Shown piece after piece: positions 47,418-58,359 of a stretch of DNA of 64,000 nt. This DNA comes from Brassica napus (taxonomy: Eukaryota; Streptophyta; Magnoliopsida; Brassicales; Brassicaceae): the NCBI RefSeq assembly GCF_020379485.1, contig NW_026014726.1:1-64000 (forward strand), in the 5' to 3' direction. Position numbers and translations under genes: made by a program. Each line of letters begins with the position of its first letter. Position 1 is the first letter of the stretch. The notes under the pieces were generated by a model that saw nothing but the letters and a program-made list of their open reading frames with translations, did not search any database and had not been told where the DNA came from.

Positions 47418-47935
47418 GGACTGTCCCACATGCATCCGGATGGGAGCTTTGGCTGGAACCATGGCCAGATGATCGATTTCACTGTACTGGACTTTGTCTT
47501 CACCATCCTGTTTTCCATTTGATGAAGAACAGTCGAGACGGAATCGCATTCGGACACACGAATCATGAGTTAGGTCATTGCTATACATTTCTGGACAGTA
47601 CCGCATGTACCGCCTAGATGTCCGTATTGGAGCTCCAACATTATCCACGACCTGATGATGGAATTCACCGAACTGAAGCTTGGCTTTACCGCACTGTTTG
47701 TTATTCAAAGACCAACAATCGAGCCAGAATCCGAAACGGACGTACCAATTCTTCTCCAGTCCATCGCAACTCAATTCTGTACAGTACCGCACGTACTGCC
47801 CGTACGACCAGTTTGAGGCTTCATCAATACCCATGTCCAGACGATCGAATTCACCAAACTGGAGCTCGTATTTCCCGTACTGATTGGCATTTTAAGAGCA
47901 ACGGTCAAGACAGATTTGGATTCGGACGAGTGGAA
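47418..47935 (+). repeat. Three imperfect ~180-bp tandem repeats in the LTR of element 3
   Basis: Related units begin near 47418 (GGACTGTCCCACATGCATCC), 47593 (GGACAGTACCGCATGTACCG) and 47779 (GTACAGTACCGCACGTACTG), so the steps are 175 and 186 bp. Each continues with a GATCGAATTCACC-like or GATGGAATTCACC-like word. The units are strongly diverged. Confidence 0.7.
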
Positions 47936-48466
47936 CTCAAGATAGGCCGTGACACTTCAAAACTGGCTACTTTGGACTCTCCTGCTTGTGTACTGGCCCA
48001 GTCCGTAGGACATGCTTCAGGACACAATGAACCTGGACGGAATTTGAAGGGTTTTTCACCAGTCAAAGTGTGATTTCGTGCCTTGACCAGATCTGGTCAA
48101 TTTTATCATTTTCTATGTTTAGATTTCCCACAATTTTCTTTAAGTCCTTTGACTAGAACTTCTATATAATGTAACCATCAGATCTGAATAAGATAAATTC
48201 GTTTTGCTTTCATTCTTTTGAATTTTTACTCTCTTTGTTCTTTGTTTAGAACACTTCTTAGTTTCTTGGTGAGGTTATCTCCAAGTTTTGATCCTTCTTT
48301 TGTTGGACCGGTGCGTCACATCCGGCAACGATCGAAGTCTGGTAGTGTCTTTGGGCTATTCCGCAACCCTTAGTGTCACCCCTCGATCCATCAGTTCTCA
48401 ATCCTCTCGAATCTGAGTTCATATCAACCTTACCGAAAGAGTCATCCTTATTTTGGTTCTATCAAG

Positions 48467-48479
48467 TGGTATCAGAGCC
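48467..48479 (+). promoter_or_regulatory. Primer binding site of element 3 (initiator tRNA-Met)
   Basis: TGGTATCAGAGCC lies two bases after the LTR end. It matches the initiator tRNA-Met primer class and is followed by an A- and T-rich leader up to about 48955. Confidence 0.9.
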
Positions 48480-48955
48480 ACTCTTCCGGTATTGTCTATT
48501 TCATTATTCTTTCCCATCTTCTATTTTCTTATAAACACTTCTTCTTCTACCTTTCTTAAATCTGGGCCCCTCATTACCATCCATATAAAAAAAAAGATTT
48601 ACGATTTGATTCAAAAAAGAAAAAAAAAATATAGAAAAAGTTCAAAGTTTCTTTTGTGGATTGGTGGTGGAAGAGAAAGCCTGCTGGCTGAGGAGAAATC
48701 CAGCCTTTGAGGTGATTAAAACGGATTTCAAAAATCAAAAAAAAAAAAAATCTCTTATCTTTCTATCTTCAGAAATTCCCTTGTTTGCTTGGATTTGCCC
48801 ATTGAGATTCTTTGATTTGTTCTCTTAGAACATTGAGTAGAAACTTGTGTGTGATCACCTAAATCTGAGAGAAACACTTGAGTGGGTGAGGATAAGCACT
48901 TGAGTGTGTGAGGATTTATCTAACCTTTGTGTTGAGTAATTATTTCAGGAATAAG

Positions 48956-50503
48956 ATGTTTGGTCTTCACCGGAGAAATACCAAGGAGAAAGCCTCACGA
49001 CCATCAGCCTCTCAATCTTCATTTAAATCTTCTTTGAATTATTTTGATGAGTGTGTTAGTGTGCAGGAAAAACCAAACAGGTGGAGCAATGAGCATGTCA
49101 ATACATCCAAAGGTGAATCTGATCCAAGAAGGCGATTGCTTCAGTTTGATGTCCAACAATTTTGTGATAACTTTGTGAAGGGTGTGGACAAAGCCCTCAA
49201 GGACGTCAGCAAGAGCCAAAAGAAGAGCACATCCACACGTGCCCCAGTAGCTGAGCCATCCTTTTCCATCAGTAAGAAAACCCAAGGTGAATCTGAAAAT
49301 TGTTTTGAAGAATTTAAAGATTTTTCAGATTCTTCACCCATATTTGATGAAGCTGATGAAGAACCAATTGAAAGTTTGATGTCTTGTGAAGAAAGTTGTG
49401 ATCTTCCTTATCTTGAATCTGAGTTTATAAATGATAATGAACAGGTTAATGTAGAACTAACTGTTTTGCAACCGGAGCATCCGAGTAGCCTTGTTTTGTC
49501 TCAACAAGTTTTTGAGGAAGAGCCACTGGATATTCCACATCAGTGCCCATGTCTTGACACTTGGATATCTTTGGATGAAGTCCCAGAACCTATCTTTGAT
49601 GTGGAGGACGAACCTGATCCAGTCTTTGATGAAGAAGCAACAAGCATCATATCTACCTTTATGGAGAGCCATCTTTGCTTTGATTCCGGCACAACTATTG
49701 TTCCTTCGTCTCCTGCCCCTTTGCTTCCTGATCTTCAAGAGCACTGTGAGAAATCTGAATTAGTTATTTCTCTGTCTGAAATGTTTGATAAGATCAGTTC
49801 TCTTGATGTGATTCGTTTTGGTCTTGATAAGATAAAAGAAAATTGTTTTTCAAAATCTGTTTTTGGAAACATGATTAATTCTTTTAAAATCTTTGAACCT
49901 GATAAATTTCTTGATCAGCAACGTTTTCAAACTGACCTTGGCATCAGTTCTGAAATTATTTTTAGCTTTGATCAGTCCCTGGAACAAATCAAAGTTTTTG
50001 ATCATTTTGAAAAGTATCTTGAGCTTGATTTGAAACAAACTGATTTTTGTGCTACAAAATCTTTTGATTCGTTTGTTTTGAAAGAAAATAGCTTTGATCT
50101 GAACTCTTCTAGGCATAGACTGATCACTGATGATTTGTTTGCATCTTCTCTGGACTTGGACGATTTCTTAATTAAAAATATGCAGGAACAGAATTCACTT
50201 GAAACTGAAACTGGTTTTTGTGAACTTGATTTTTGTGATTCTGTTTTGCAGCCTGATCTCTTGAGTTTTGAAACTGATAAGACTTGGCATTTTCTGAGAT
50301 CATTTCGTGATAATGGTGTTGTCTTGAGTTCTGATGAAATTTTGGTTTACAACACATTCTTTGAGAAATGCCTTGAACTTTTGATAAATGATTCTCAAAC
50401 TGAACTTAAGCTTGTGTGTTCAGATGTTGGGAAGGATATGCCAATCTTGAAAATGAATATTGTTGTTGCATATCTTGATAAAATTCTTGTCTGTAATATA
50501 TAA
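48956..50503 (+). CDS. Unknown acidic ORF of element 3, first part (about 515 codons)
   Basis: I start it at ATG 48956 (MFGLHRRNTKEK); the frame is open upstream to 48908 but without an ATG. It ends at TAA 50501-50503. The product is polar, rich in Asp, Glu, Ser and Phe, with a basic Ser-rich N-terminus and acidic stretches such as DEADEEPIESL and FDVEDEPDPVFDEE. There is no signal peptide, membrane helix, zinc knuckle or DTG motif. Near its end, DEILVYNTFFEKCLELL and YLDKILVCN resemble each other and the YLDD motif region of Ty3/gypsy RT, with the second Asp replaced by Lys. The frame continues unbroken after the stop. I do not recognise a function. It could be an accessory retrotransposon protein or a degraded polyprotein part. 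Confidence 0.6.
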   Translation: MFGLHRRNTKEKASRPSASQSSFKSSLNYFDECVSVQEKPNRWSNEHVNTSKGESDPRRRLLQFDVQQFCDNFVKGVDKALKDVSKSQKKSTSTRAPVAEPSFSISKKTQGESENCFEEFKDFSDSSPIFDEADEEPIESLMSCEESCDLPYLESEFINDNEQVNVELTVLQPEHPSSLVLSQQVFEEEPLDIPHQCPCLDTWISLDEVPEPIFDVEDEPDPVFDEEATSIISTFMESHLCFDSGTTIVPSSPAPLLPDLQEHCEKSELVISLSEMFDKISSLDVIRFGLDKIKENCFSKSVFGNMINSFKIFEPDKFLDQQRFQTDLGISSEIIFSFDQSLEQIKVFDHFEKYLELDLKQTDFCATKSFDSFVLKENSFDLNSSRHRLITDDLFASSLDLDDFLIKNMQEQNSLETETGFCELDFCDSVLQPDLLSFETDKTWHFLRSFRDNGVVLSSDEILVYNTFFEKCLELLINDSQTELKLVCSDVGKDMPILKMNIVVAYLDKILVCNI

Positions 50504-52177
50504 TTTGATGAGCACCTTGAAAGGCTGAAAAATGTGCAATTTGTTCTTGGAAAAGATATCTTGATTTGTGATTTGAACAAATATTTATCTTGCACATTTG
50601 ATCCTGGTCTTGTAGTGTTTATTTTGAGTATACAGGAAAGACAGGTTCAGCCTCTAAGAATTGAAAGCATTGACCGTTCCCAACAGCCTGAGTTTTGGAG
50701 AAGCTTTGTTGAAACCGGCTACCTTGATGCCAGCGACAGAGGTTCAGTCCAAGAACGATATCGCAACAGTACGAAGGTCTTTTGTCTTGAATACAACTTT
50801 AAAAGAAAGCCAACTCATCAAGGATTCACTGAGGCTTGGAATCGCATGAAAATCGTCACGGATGAAGAAGTTATGAATTTACCAAACCGGATGTTCTTCA
50901 GTCCATCTATCCGCGAGTACCAGATTTATAAAGGAGATTCATGCCCCATAAAGAATCGGCCTGAGCCAAAACCGATCCTCCATGAACCAAAGGTGTTTCC
51001 TCAGTCATTCTCCTGTCTAAACCAAAAGCACTTTAAGGATCATGAGTTGATTGCCTTTACTCTTCATGAAAATGTTTTGAAACCGAGAATTTCAAAAAGA
51101 AAACATATTCTTACTTGGTTGAAAAACGTTTTGCTCAAACCTTTTCATGAATTGATTTCATTGAGCTGTGCTTTGAAAGAGATTTGGTGTAGGAAAAAGC
51201 ATGAACTAAAATTTCTTAGGCCAAAGAATTCTTTTGATTTCGTTCATGATGATAATTTTTCAAATTTGGCATTGTCTCATTCTTTTCCTGACCGTTTATC
51301 AGCTTGGCCTAATTTTAAAATTGATAAACCAATTTTTGGTGATCAGCTTACTTGTTTGATGCTTGCCCACGTGCTTGATGATTATCCTAAGGGCTTGGAT
51401 CCTGATCTTGATGTCCTAAAGATAGAGAAACCCTTTGATTATTTCTTTGGCAGATTTGATGTGGTTTCTCTAGTTGCTTTGAATAAACATGATAAGCATG
51501 ATCAGTTTCTAAGGAGAGCAAGCACCAATGGACGCCAAAGTACTTGGAATTCCTTGATAAAAATGACTTCAAAACTCCAAGGAAGTTTCTGTCCATTCTA
51601 TTCATTTACTGAATTTCCCTTGAATTTTAATTCCTTTGTATCTGATTTATCTCTTTTTGATATAGGTACATTGGATTTGAGGACAAATCCTTTTGAAGAA
51701 GGAGGGAATGATAGACTGCGGTCCACGGATCAGTACATGGAGCCGAACCAACATGGAGATCAGAACGTTCTGAAGATTTCAACTGAGGTTCATGTTTTTC
51801 ACCATACTGACCAGACTGACCGGACACTGTATTGGACTGTCCCACATGCATCCGGATCGGAGCTTTGGCTGGAACCATGGCCAGATGATCGATTTCACTG
51901 TACTGGACTTTGTCTTCACCGTCCTGTTTTCCATTTGATGAAGAACAGTCGAGACGGAATCGCATTCGGACACACGAATCCTGAGTTAGGTCATTGCTAT
52001 ACATTTTGGACAGTACCGCATGTACCGCCCGGATGTGCGTATTGGAGCTCCAACATTATCCACGACCTGATGATGGAATTCACCAAACTGAAGCTTGGCT
52101 TTACCGCACTGTTTGTTATTCTAAGACCAACGATCGAGCCAAAATCTGAAACGGACGTACCAATTCTTCTCCAGTAG
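50504..52177 (+). pseudogene. Unknown ORF of element 3, continuation after the in-frame stop
   Basis: The frame is the same as the upstream ORF and open directly from 50504 (FDEHLERLKNVQ) to TAG 52175-52177, about 557 codons, so a single TAA separates two halves of a roughly 1070-codon frame. Landmarks are EEVMNLPNRMFFSPSIREY, NRPEPKPILHEPK and, near the end of element-specific sequence, LRTNPFEEGGND at about 51677-51711. After that the frame runs by chance into LTR-derived sequence. The EEVMN...SPSI...EPKPI signature recurs in the antisense ORF of element 5 (59994-61007), so it is a family trait. Function unknown. Confidence 0.6.
51712..52175 (+). repeat. Partial LTR copy at the 3' end of element 3
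   Basis: Matches 47297-47760 of the 5' LTR nearly base for base (for example GGTTCATGTTTTTCACCATA in both). It starts in mid-LTR and stops after CTTCTCCAG(T), where element 4 sequence begins. It lacks U3, so it is not a normal 3' LTR. Confidence 0.88.
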
Positions 52178-52223
52178 CCGGACTCAGACAATGGATCTCG
52201 ATACCAACGACATCCCAGACAGA

Positions 52224-52720
52224 TCAACAGAATTGCCGTGCTCCAAAGTGGTAGTTGTGGTAAAAAAATACTTCACAACCCTGTCTAAGCATCCGATTCA
52301 CTTGGACTGCTGACACCCCTACTTTCCTTAGAGCCAGACTCAGACTTTGGTACTGGATCGGGTGAGGTCCAGTCTCCAATTGCACACAAAACTTTGTGGC
52401 AATCAAGAGTGGCCTGACACTTTCCCAAACAGATTCATGCCTAGGATCATCTCGTGATTCTGTAGGCGCGTGGATATTTTTCTCGATCAGATCTACAGGC
52501 AGATTTCTCTCCTGGATCATCACCGGGATATTTTTCATGAGCCCTAGTGAATGCATTATTTGCCCACCGGCTGCCCTCACTAGTCTCGAATCATCCCAGC
52601 ACTCAGACAGAACAGACTCTTTCCAAACAGTCCCGGACTCACAAAACTATGTGTAGCCTCTGTGTCAAAAAGTACGTGTGTTTCCACACCACAAATCCAC
52701 TTGTGGAAACTATCTCAGTG
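52224..52720 (-). pseudogene. Protease remnant of element 4
   Basis: Minus-strand VETHVLFDTEATHSF, RAAGGQIMHSLGLMKNIPV and VQLETGPHPIQYQSL match the protease regions of elements 1, 2 and 5. The catalytic triplet reads DTE instead of DTG, the ILGMDWL motif is frameshifted and altered, and there is no RT beyond it. Confidence 0.85.
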
Positions 52721-52779
52721 CATGACCACACCACAAAGAACGTCCCATAACATCCCTCATGGCATTGCCAATAACTTTA

Positions 52780-53558
52780 ATACTTCCACTTCCAGTGGAT
52801 ACCTAGATGAGTAAGATCTCGGTTTGACCACACACTTGGAAAACGTCCCATACCATTCTCCAAGGCGTCTTACTTTTGCGAATGCTCACACCATTCACAA
52901 GAGCAATTTTAATATACCTCAATCCCCATCATACTACGGTACTTAAGATCATGTCTTCCATTGATTGGAACGAACATCATGAGTTTCCTCATTCTTTCCT
53001 TAGACGGATTCAGATTGGAATTGATTCATTCCAACTGACTCGATCAATGGAAACCTACCTTGACTTATACCGAGTCTTAACTGATCCATCAGATCAGAAG
53101 TCCACTCGTGTACTGGTCATGTTGTGTCTCCCTTGAGTCAGATTTTAATATTGCATATGCTTTACTTATTATGAACGACCATCAAGGGATAACACTTAAC
53201 TTCAGTAGAATGCTGCACGTTTATTTCAACCTAAGCCGCTCTCTGGTCCATGTTACTTCCCTTGTTCAGGTCATCCATAAACAAGTCTTTCATTGTTTCC
53301 ATCCCTTCCAACCTGTCTATTACTTCTAAATAACTAGATCGACCAACCTTTCTGTTTATAGGTTCTTGCCCTTGGAAAATGTATTTTGGCTAATCCGGTT
53401 CATCTTAGAATTCCCACATTCACAAGCATGATACCCTAGCTTACCTCAACTGTTTCATGGCTCACCCAAACTAAGGTTTCATAGTCATCATAGTTTTGGA
53501 AAAAATTTCGGTATGGAACGCATAATCTTAGAGCGTTGTCTTAAACAGGATCAAGCAT
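52780..53558 (-). other. Untranslated leader of element 4
   Basis: Matches 19640-20390 of element 2 over most of its length, including CTTCCAGTGG(A/G)TACCTAGATG at the inner end, where the coding remnants join at a different point in each copy. Confidence 0.8.
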
Positions 53559-53570
53559 TCTCTGATACCA
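53559..53570 (-). promoter_or_regulatory. Primer binding site of element 4
   Basis: Minus-strand TGGTATCAGAGA has one mismatch at the last base to the initiator tRNA-Met site and lies three bases from the LTR. Confidence 0.85.
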
Positions 53571-53573
53571 ACT

Positions 53574-56494
53574 TGTAAGACCCGATCCCGGCCGCCTAGG
53601 CCGCGGTCGATGCCTCACATCGCTCGGTCCACTTCCTGGCCGAACCTCTTAATTTTCGCCCTTTATTTATAATATCGCCTAAAGGCGAGGGCTAACTTAG
53701 ATCTTAGCTAAAGACTTCCCTAGTCATTAATAGCCTAGATCCTATCAACAGATACGCTGCGGATTATTCTGTAGTTAACCATTGGTCTAAAACCAATCTA
53801 ACACTTGTCTGGTCGAATCACCTTAGCCTTGGTCAGTTTACTCAACTACCAATTAGCTTAAAGGTCAATCCTAAACCCAAACCAAGCCATACAATTCTCA
53901 GGTTCCATTCCCCTAAACCATTATATCTAGATCTACATAAGTAAATGCTAGATCATACCTTTGCCACATCTACGAAGCTTATTAGCTCATCGGTCCTCCA
54001 TTGACTCGAATTGCTCGTGCTTGACAGCTGGACCACGATCACTCAATGATCTTACTTAAGGTCCTTATCTTGATTCCTGCATCAAACAACTCCCCTAGGT
54101 ACTTAGTCATTCAACCAACCATCTCCACAGACATAAGTAACCTTTGAGAAGTCTTTGAAAGGATAAGGGTTTGCATCTGGCCTTTCTCGGCTCATGCACA
54201 CTCAAACATCCCCTTGCCATATAGGCAATAGTACCCAATCCATATTCTGGACTGACAAATCTCATTAGATCCTAAGTCAATCAACCAACCATCCTCACAT
54301 GACTTGGAACTGATGAGTCATCATCTGGCCTGACCGGCTTTGGGCTTAACCCAAACAACACATATGATTTGTTCATACCAAACGATGCATTCCTTAATCA
54401 GATTAGTTCCGACACCTTGAACCATCATTCAGAGGTCAGGTCGTCCATACTCAACCATGATCAGATCTTAAACGGCCTTCCTTGAACAATCACACTTAGG
54501 CTCAGTATCTATGGTCTACGACACATAGTACTAGCCATACACTTCGTCATGACTCTTAGCCAATCTCGAAGCTATCAACACCAAGGTTGATATCTAGAAG
54601 CATCACATCAATACTCTTACTCCAGCAACGTGACTATCCATACTAGTGCCCGGCCATCGAACCATCGTCATGAAACATGATCCGACCACCAGACTTGATA
54701 AGCCATCGTCTACTTAGCAGGTACTGATATAACCGGCCTTCCATTGCCATCATGTGGGTCTACGCCCTACATAATGTATATGGCGCCTATCCTACTCACC
54801 AACCCAAGGTTTATAGTAAGATATCCCACTTAGCCTTTGTGGCTAAAGCCATCCAACCATAGCCGGATCGTCCATAGTCCCGTCTAACCGTCTGGTTAAG
54901 ATCTAGGTGCGATCGACCAGTTATAAGTCTGTCCCAAAGGCTCACGGACCTTCTTACCTGATCTGACCCAAAGCCTGGATCCATACCAGAGAGTAAGGCC
55001 CAAGACCAAACCGGATTGCCTTGCAACCAATCAGACCTTGCGACACAACACTCCGGTTAAACTAACCGTCCATCCGTTTGACTATGCAGCCGCGGACTGT
55101 CCACTTGGTTCGGCCTAAGCCTTGAACCAATGGCACCGTTTGGAACTCACACCCTTTGGGAACTAGTACCCTTTGGACACTCGTGCCTCTTGGCAACTCA
55201 TGACCCTTGGCAACTCGCACCCATTCAGATGTTCCAACCGTTCGACCTAACTGTCCGTATGGACTGTCTGGTCTGTACGTGTGTCCGGCCTATGGCCAAA
55301 GGACCATGCCTTAACCTACACAAGTCATGAACCATTGTGACTGTTCAGGGAAGGTTTGCAACCGTTCAGAACAGAACAGAACCGCCCCTATCCAATCGGA
55401 TCACCTGAGGCCGGTTGAGACCATGCACGCGCCTAACTCGACGTTTATGGACCGCGACCGCATTACTCAACCAGAACCACGGTTATAACCAATCCCAACA
55501 AATCCACAAGGCCACGCAATTGTACAGAAGGAGTAGAAGAAGAATTGGATGAAAAGAATGAGAAGAATAGGACACAATCCAAACGCCCATGGCTAGACCG
55601 GTTCGGACTGTCCGATTGTCTTAGCCGATGATTCGGTGGTTACCCCACTGACCCTATCTGACTGAAACACGGCTTTGGAGTCCTTCTCCAGACCTTTCTC
55701 AATGCCTTGGGTATTCATAACCACACGGCCTCCTCTCTCCTAAACCGTTCTCCTTTCCGGAGATACAAAACCACCACGACCGGCCCTTTTCTGGCCGATC
55801 TCTTGGCCGGTACTCTCTCTCTCTCTACGTTTTTCTATGAGCATTTTACTCTGGAATTGGATAATGAAACCAACAGGAGAGGCCCCATATTTATAGAAAA
55901 CGAGGGGGTAAGTCTTGCCCCACGAACAGGCATGACTTGCTAGCGAACATGCACCATCGGCCAAGGGTTGTGCCCTCTAGGCCACTTGCATCCCATCGCC
56001 CTTTCTGATTGGGTTTGGGGTCGGTCATAAGCCCAACCCACGCCCCAAGCCTCCTGGACTTAGCCCACGGCCTTGTCCAAAGACCCAACAGCCCATGGCC
56101 TCATGGCCGGACCTCACAGCCCGCCACTGACCCGGACCCGGACCATCGGCCTAAAGCCCGAACAGTCCGTCTAGCTGAGATGAGCTGACTCTCAGCTGTC
56201 TCAGCTGAGTGAGCTAGTAGTCCAGCTAGTGGAGCTGACTTAGTAGGGACTGAGCTGGAGTGAACTAAACCTAGCTTCGTTGAGCTGGTCGAGCTACTCG
56301 TCTACTTCGTCCAGTTACCGTCTTACTCGTCCTCGCTGTCTCTTAGCTTATATAAGGTTAAGTCTAAGTTTCCTTATGTTCTTAACCTTCTTTTTCGACC
56401 ATGGAACGCTTGCCTTGATGTCCTAAGACTGGCTGGTACGTTTCCTCGAACCATGGCCGTCCTGATAATCCTTTCCAGGATTGTGGGCGTGACA
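53574..56494 (-). repeat. 5' LTR of element 4 (2921 bp)
   Basis: Colinear with the element 2 LTRs from TGTAAGACCC to GGGCGTGACA but visibly more diverged. It contains ~17-bp repeats (55129-55232), a TATA box (55887-55896) and an AGCT-rich patch (56168-56300). Confidence 0.93.
55887..55896 (-). promoter_or_regulatory. TATA box of element 4 LTR
   Basis: CTATAAATAT on the minus strand in the same context as in element 2. Confidence 0.75.
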
Positions 56495-58359
56495 GGCGGA
56501 CACCTACGGACGTCTTGTGTGTACTGAACAGACAGCCCACGTGGGCCAAAATCACCCAAACAGTCCACGGGAAGGGCCAGCATGCGGAGTCCAAGAACCA
56601 ACGTGCTGATGTGTGTACTGATGGACAGACACGGACGTCCTGTGTGTGCTGGCGGACACAGACGGACACACACGAACAGCCACGGATGTCATGTGTGTGC
56701 TGGCGGACACCCAAGGACATCCTGTGTGTACTGACCAGACAGCCCACGTGGGCCAAAATCACCCGAACAGTCCACGGGAAGGGTCAGCGTGCTGAGTCCA
56801 ACGACCAATGTGCTGATATGTGTACTGATAGACAGCCACGGACGTCATGTGTTTGCTGATGGACACACACAGACACACACGGACAGCCCCGGATGTCCTG
56901 TGTGTGCTGACGGACACACACGGACAGCCCCGGATGTCATGTGTGTGCTGATGGACACCCACGGACGTCATGTGTGTACTGAACAGACAGCCAATGTGGG
57001 CTAAAATCACCCAAGCAGTCCACGGGAAGGGTCAGCGTGCTGAGTCCAAGGATCAACGTGCTGATATGTGTACTGAAGGACAGTCACGGACGTCCTGTGT
57101 GTGCTGACGGACACACATGGACAGCCCCGAACGTCCGGTGTGTGCTGACAGACACACACAGATGTCTTGTGTGTGCTGACGGACACCCACGGACGTCCTG
57201 TGTGTACTGAACAGACAGCCCACGTGGGCCAAAATCACCCAAACAGTCCACGGGAAGGGCCAGCGTGCTGAGTCCAAGGTTCAACGTGCTGATATGTGTG
57301 TGCTGACGGACACACACAGACACACACATACAGCCACAGATGTCATGTGTGTACTTATGGATAGCCAAGGACGTCCTGTGTGTGCTGATGGACACCCACG
57401 GACGTCCTGTGTGTACTGAACAGACAGCCCACGTGGGCCAAAAGCACCCGAACAGTCCACGGGAAGGGCCAGCGTGCTGATATGTGTACTGATGGATAGC
57501 CATGGGCGTCCTGTGTGTGCTGACGGATAGCCACGAACACCCATGGACTTCTTGTTTGTGCTGGCGGACACCCACGGACGTCCTTTGTGTACTGAACTGA
57601 CAGCCCACGTGGGCCAAAATCACCCAAATAGTCCACGGGAAGGGCCAGGGTGCTGAATCCAAGTACAAAAGTGATGATATGTGTACTGATGGACAGCCAC
57701 GGACGTCCTGTGTGTGCTGACGGACACACACGAACACACATGGACAGCCACGGACGTCCTGTGTGTGCTGACGGACACACACGGACGTCCTGTGTGTGCT
57801 GACGGACACCCACAGACGTCCTGTGTGTGCTGACGGACACACACAGACACACACAGACAGTCACAGACGTCCTATGTGTGCTGACGGACAGCCATAGACA
57901 GCCCACGTGGGCCAAAATCACCCGAACAGTCCACGTAAGGGCCAGCGTGCTGAGTCCAAGGACCAACGTGCTGATATGTGTACTGATGGACAGCCACATA
58001 CGTCCTGTGTGTGCTGACGGACACACGCAGACACACGGACGTCCTGTGTGTACTGACAGACACAGATGGACGTCCTGTCTGTGCTGACGGACAGCCACTG
58101 ATAGCCACGAACGTCATGTGTGTGCTGGCGGACACCCACAGACACACATGGACACACACGGACAGCCACGGACGTCCTGTGTGTGCTGACGGACAGCCAC
58201 GAATGTCATGTGTGTGCTGGCGGACACCCACGGACGTCCTGTGTGTATTGAACAGACAGCCCACATGGGCCAAAATCACCCAAAGAGTCCACAGGAAGGG
58301 CCATCGTGCAGAGTCCAAGAACCAATGTGCTGATATGTGAACTGATGGACAGACACGGA
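56495..58359 (+). repeat. Composite satellite array, part 3 (1.87 kb)
   Basis: Same orientation and same two-part design, with the CACGTGGGCCAAAATCACCC block spaced irregularly. The copies look more varied than in part 2 (for example CAAAAGTGATGATATG near 57667 and CGGAGTCCAAGAACC near 56585). The left end abuts the LTR 5' end of element 4, the right end the LTR 5' end of element 5. Confidence 0.93.

Larger units (their letters stand above)
46515..48464 (+). repeat. 5' LTR of element 3 (about 1950 bp)
   Basis: Starts TGTCATGTCCCCGG directly against satellite and ends ...GGTTCTATCA two bases before the PBS. It contains an AGCT-rich patch (46680-46850), a TATA box at 47108 and internal tandem repeats from 47418. 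The end is set from the PBS position and the CA terminus, since the other LTR copy is incomplete. Confidence 0.8.
46515..52175 (+). mobile_element. Element 3: LTR retrotransposon with a long unknown ORF, 3' end truncated
   Basis: It has a 5' LTR (46515-48464), a PBS (48467-48479), a poly-A-rich leader, a long coding region broken by one stop, and a partial second copy of LTR sequence (51712-52175) that stops abruptly against element 4. No gag zinc knuckle, protease or integrase was found; one short stretch resembles an RT motif. The LTR start (TGTCATGTCCCC) is clearly related to those of elements 2, 4 and 5. No target duplication can be matched, because the 3' end is missing. Confidence 0.85.
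52176..56494 (-). mobile_element. Element 4: minus-strand relative of element 2, 3' half missing
   Basis: The order on the minus strand is 5' LTR (53574-56494), PBS, leader and protease remnant, ending at 52176 against element 3. It lacks RT, RNase H, integrase, polypurine tract and 3' LTR. The outer LTR end abuts satellite (flanking GGCGG). With element 3 it forms a tail-to-tail composite whose outer flanks (CAAAG and GGCGG) do not match, so the junction arose by recombination or deletion and not by one insertion. Confidence 0.87.

Noticed and set aside
46904..47617. 237-codon plus-strand frame in the LTR of element 3
   Set aside because: It spans U3, TATA box and the LTR tandem repeats. 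Coding sequence there is implausible and the second copy at 51712 keeps only a fragment of the frame.
47016..47834. 272-codon minus-strand frame in the same LTR
   Set aside because: Antisense to the LTR and overlapping the frame above, with no recognisable motif. It is probably due to the repeated ~180-bp units.
48570..48760. A-rich tracts as a possible poly(A) tail of a SINE or processed copy
   Set aside because: They lie in the leader right after the PBS of element 3, with no target duplication around them, so they are simple leader sequence.
46515..56494. A single large composite element bounded by opposed LTRs
   Set aside because: The flanking 5-bp sequences differ (CAAAG and GGCGG) and the inner parts belong to two different elements joined without LTR ends, so recombination explains it better.
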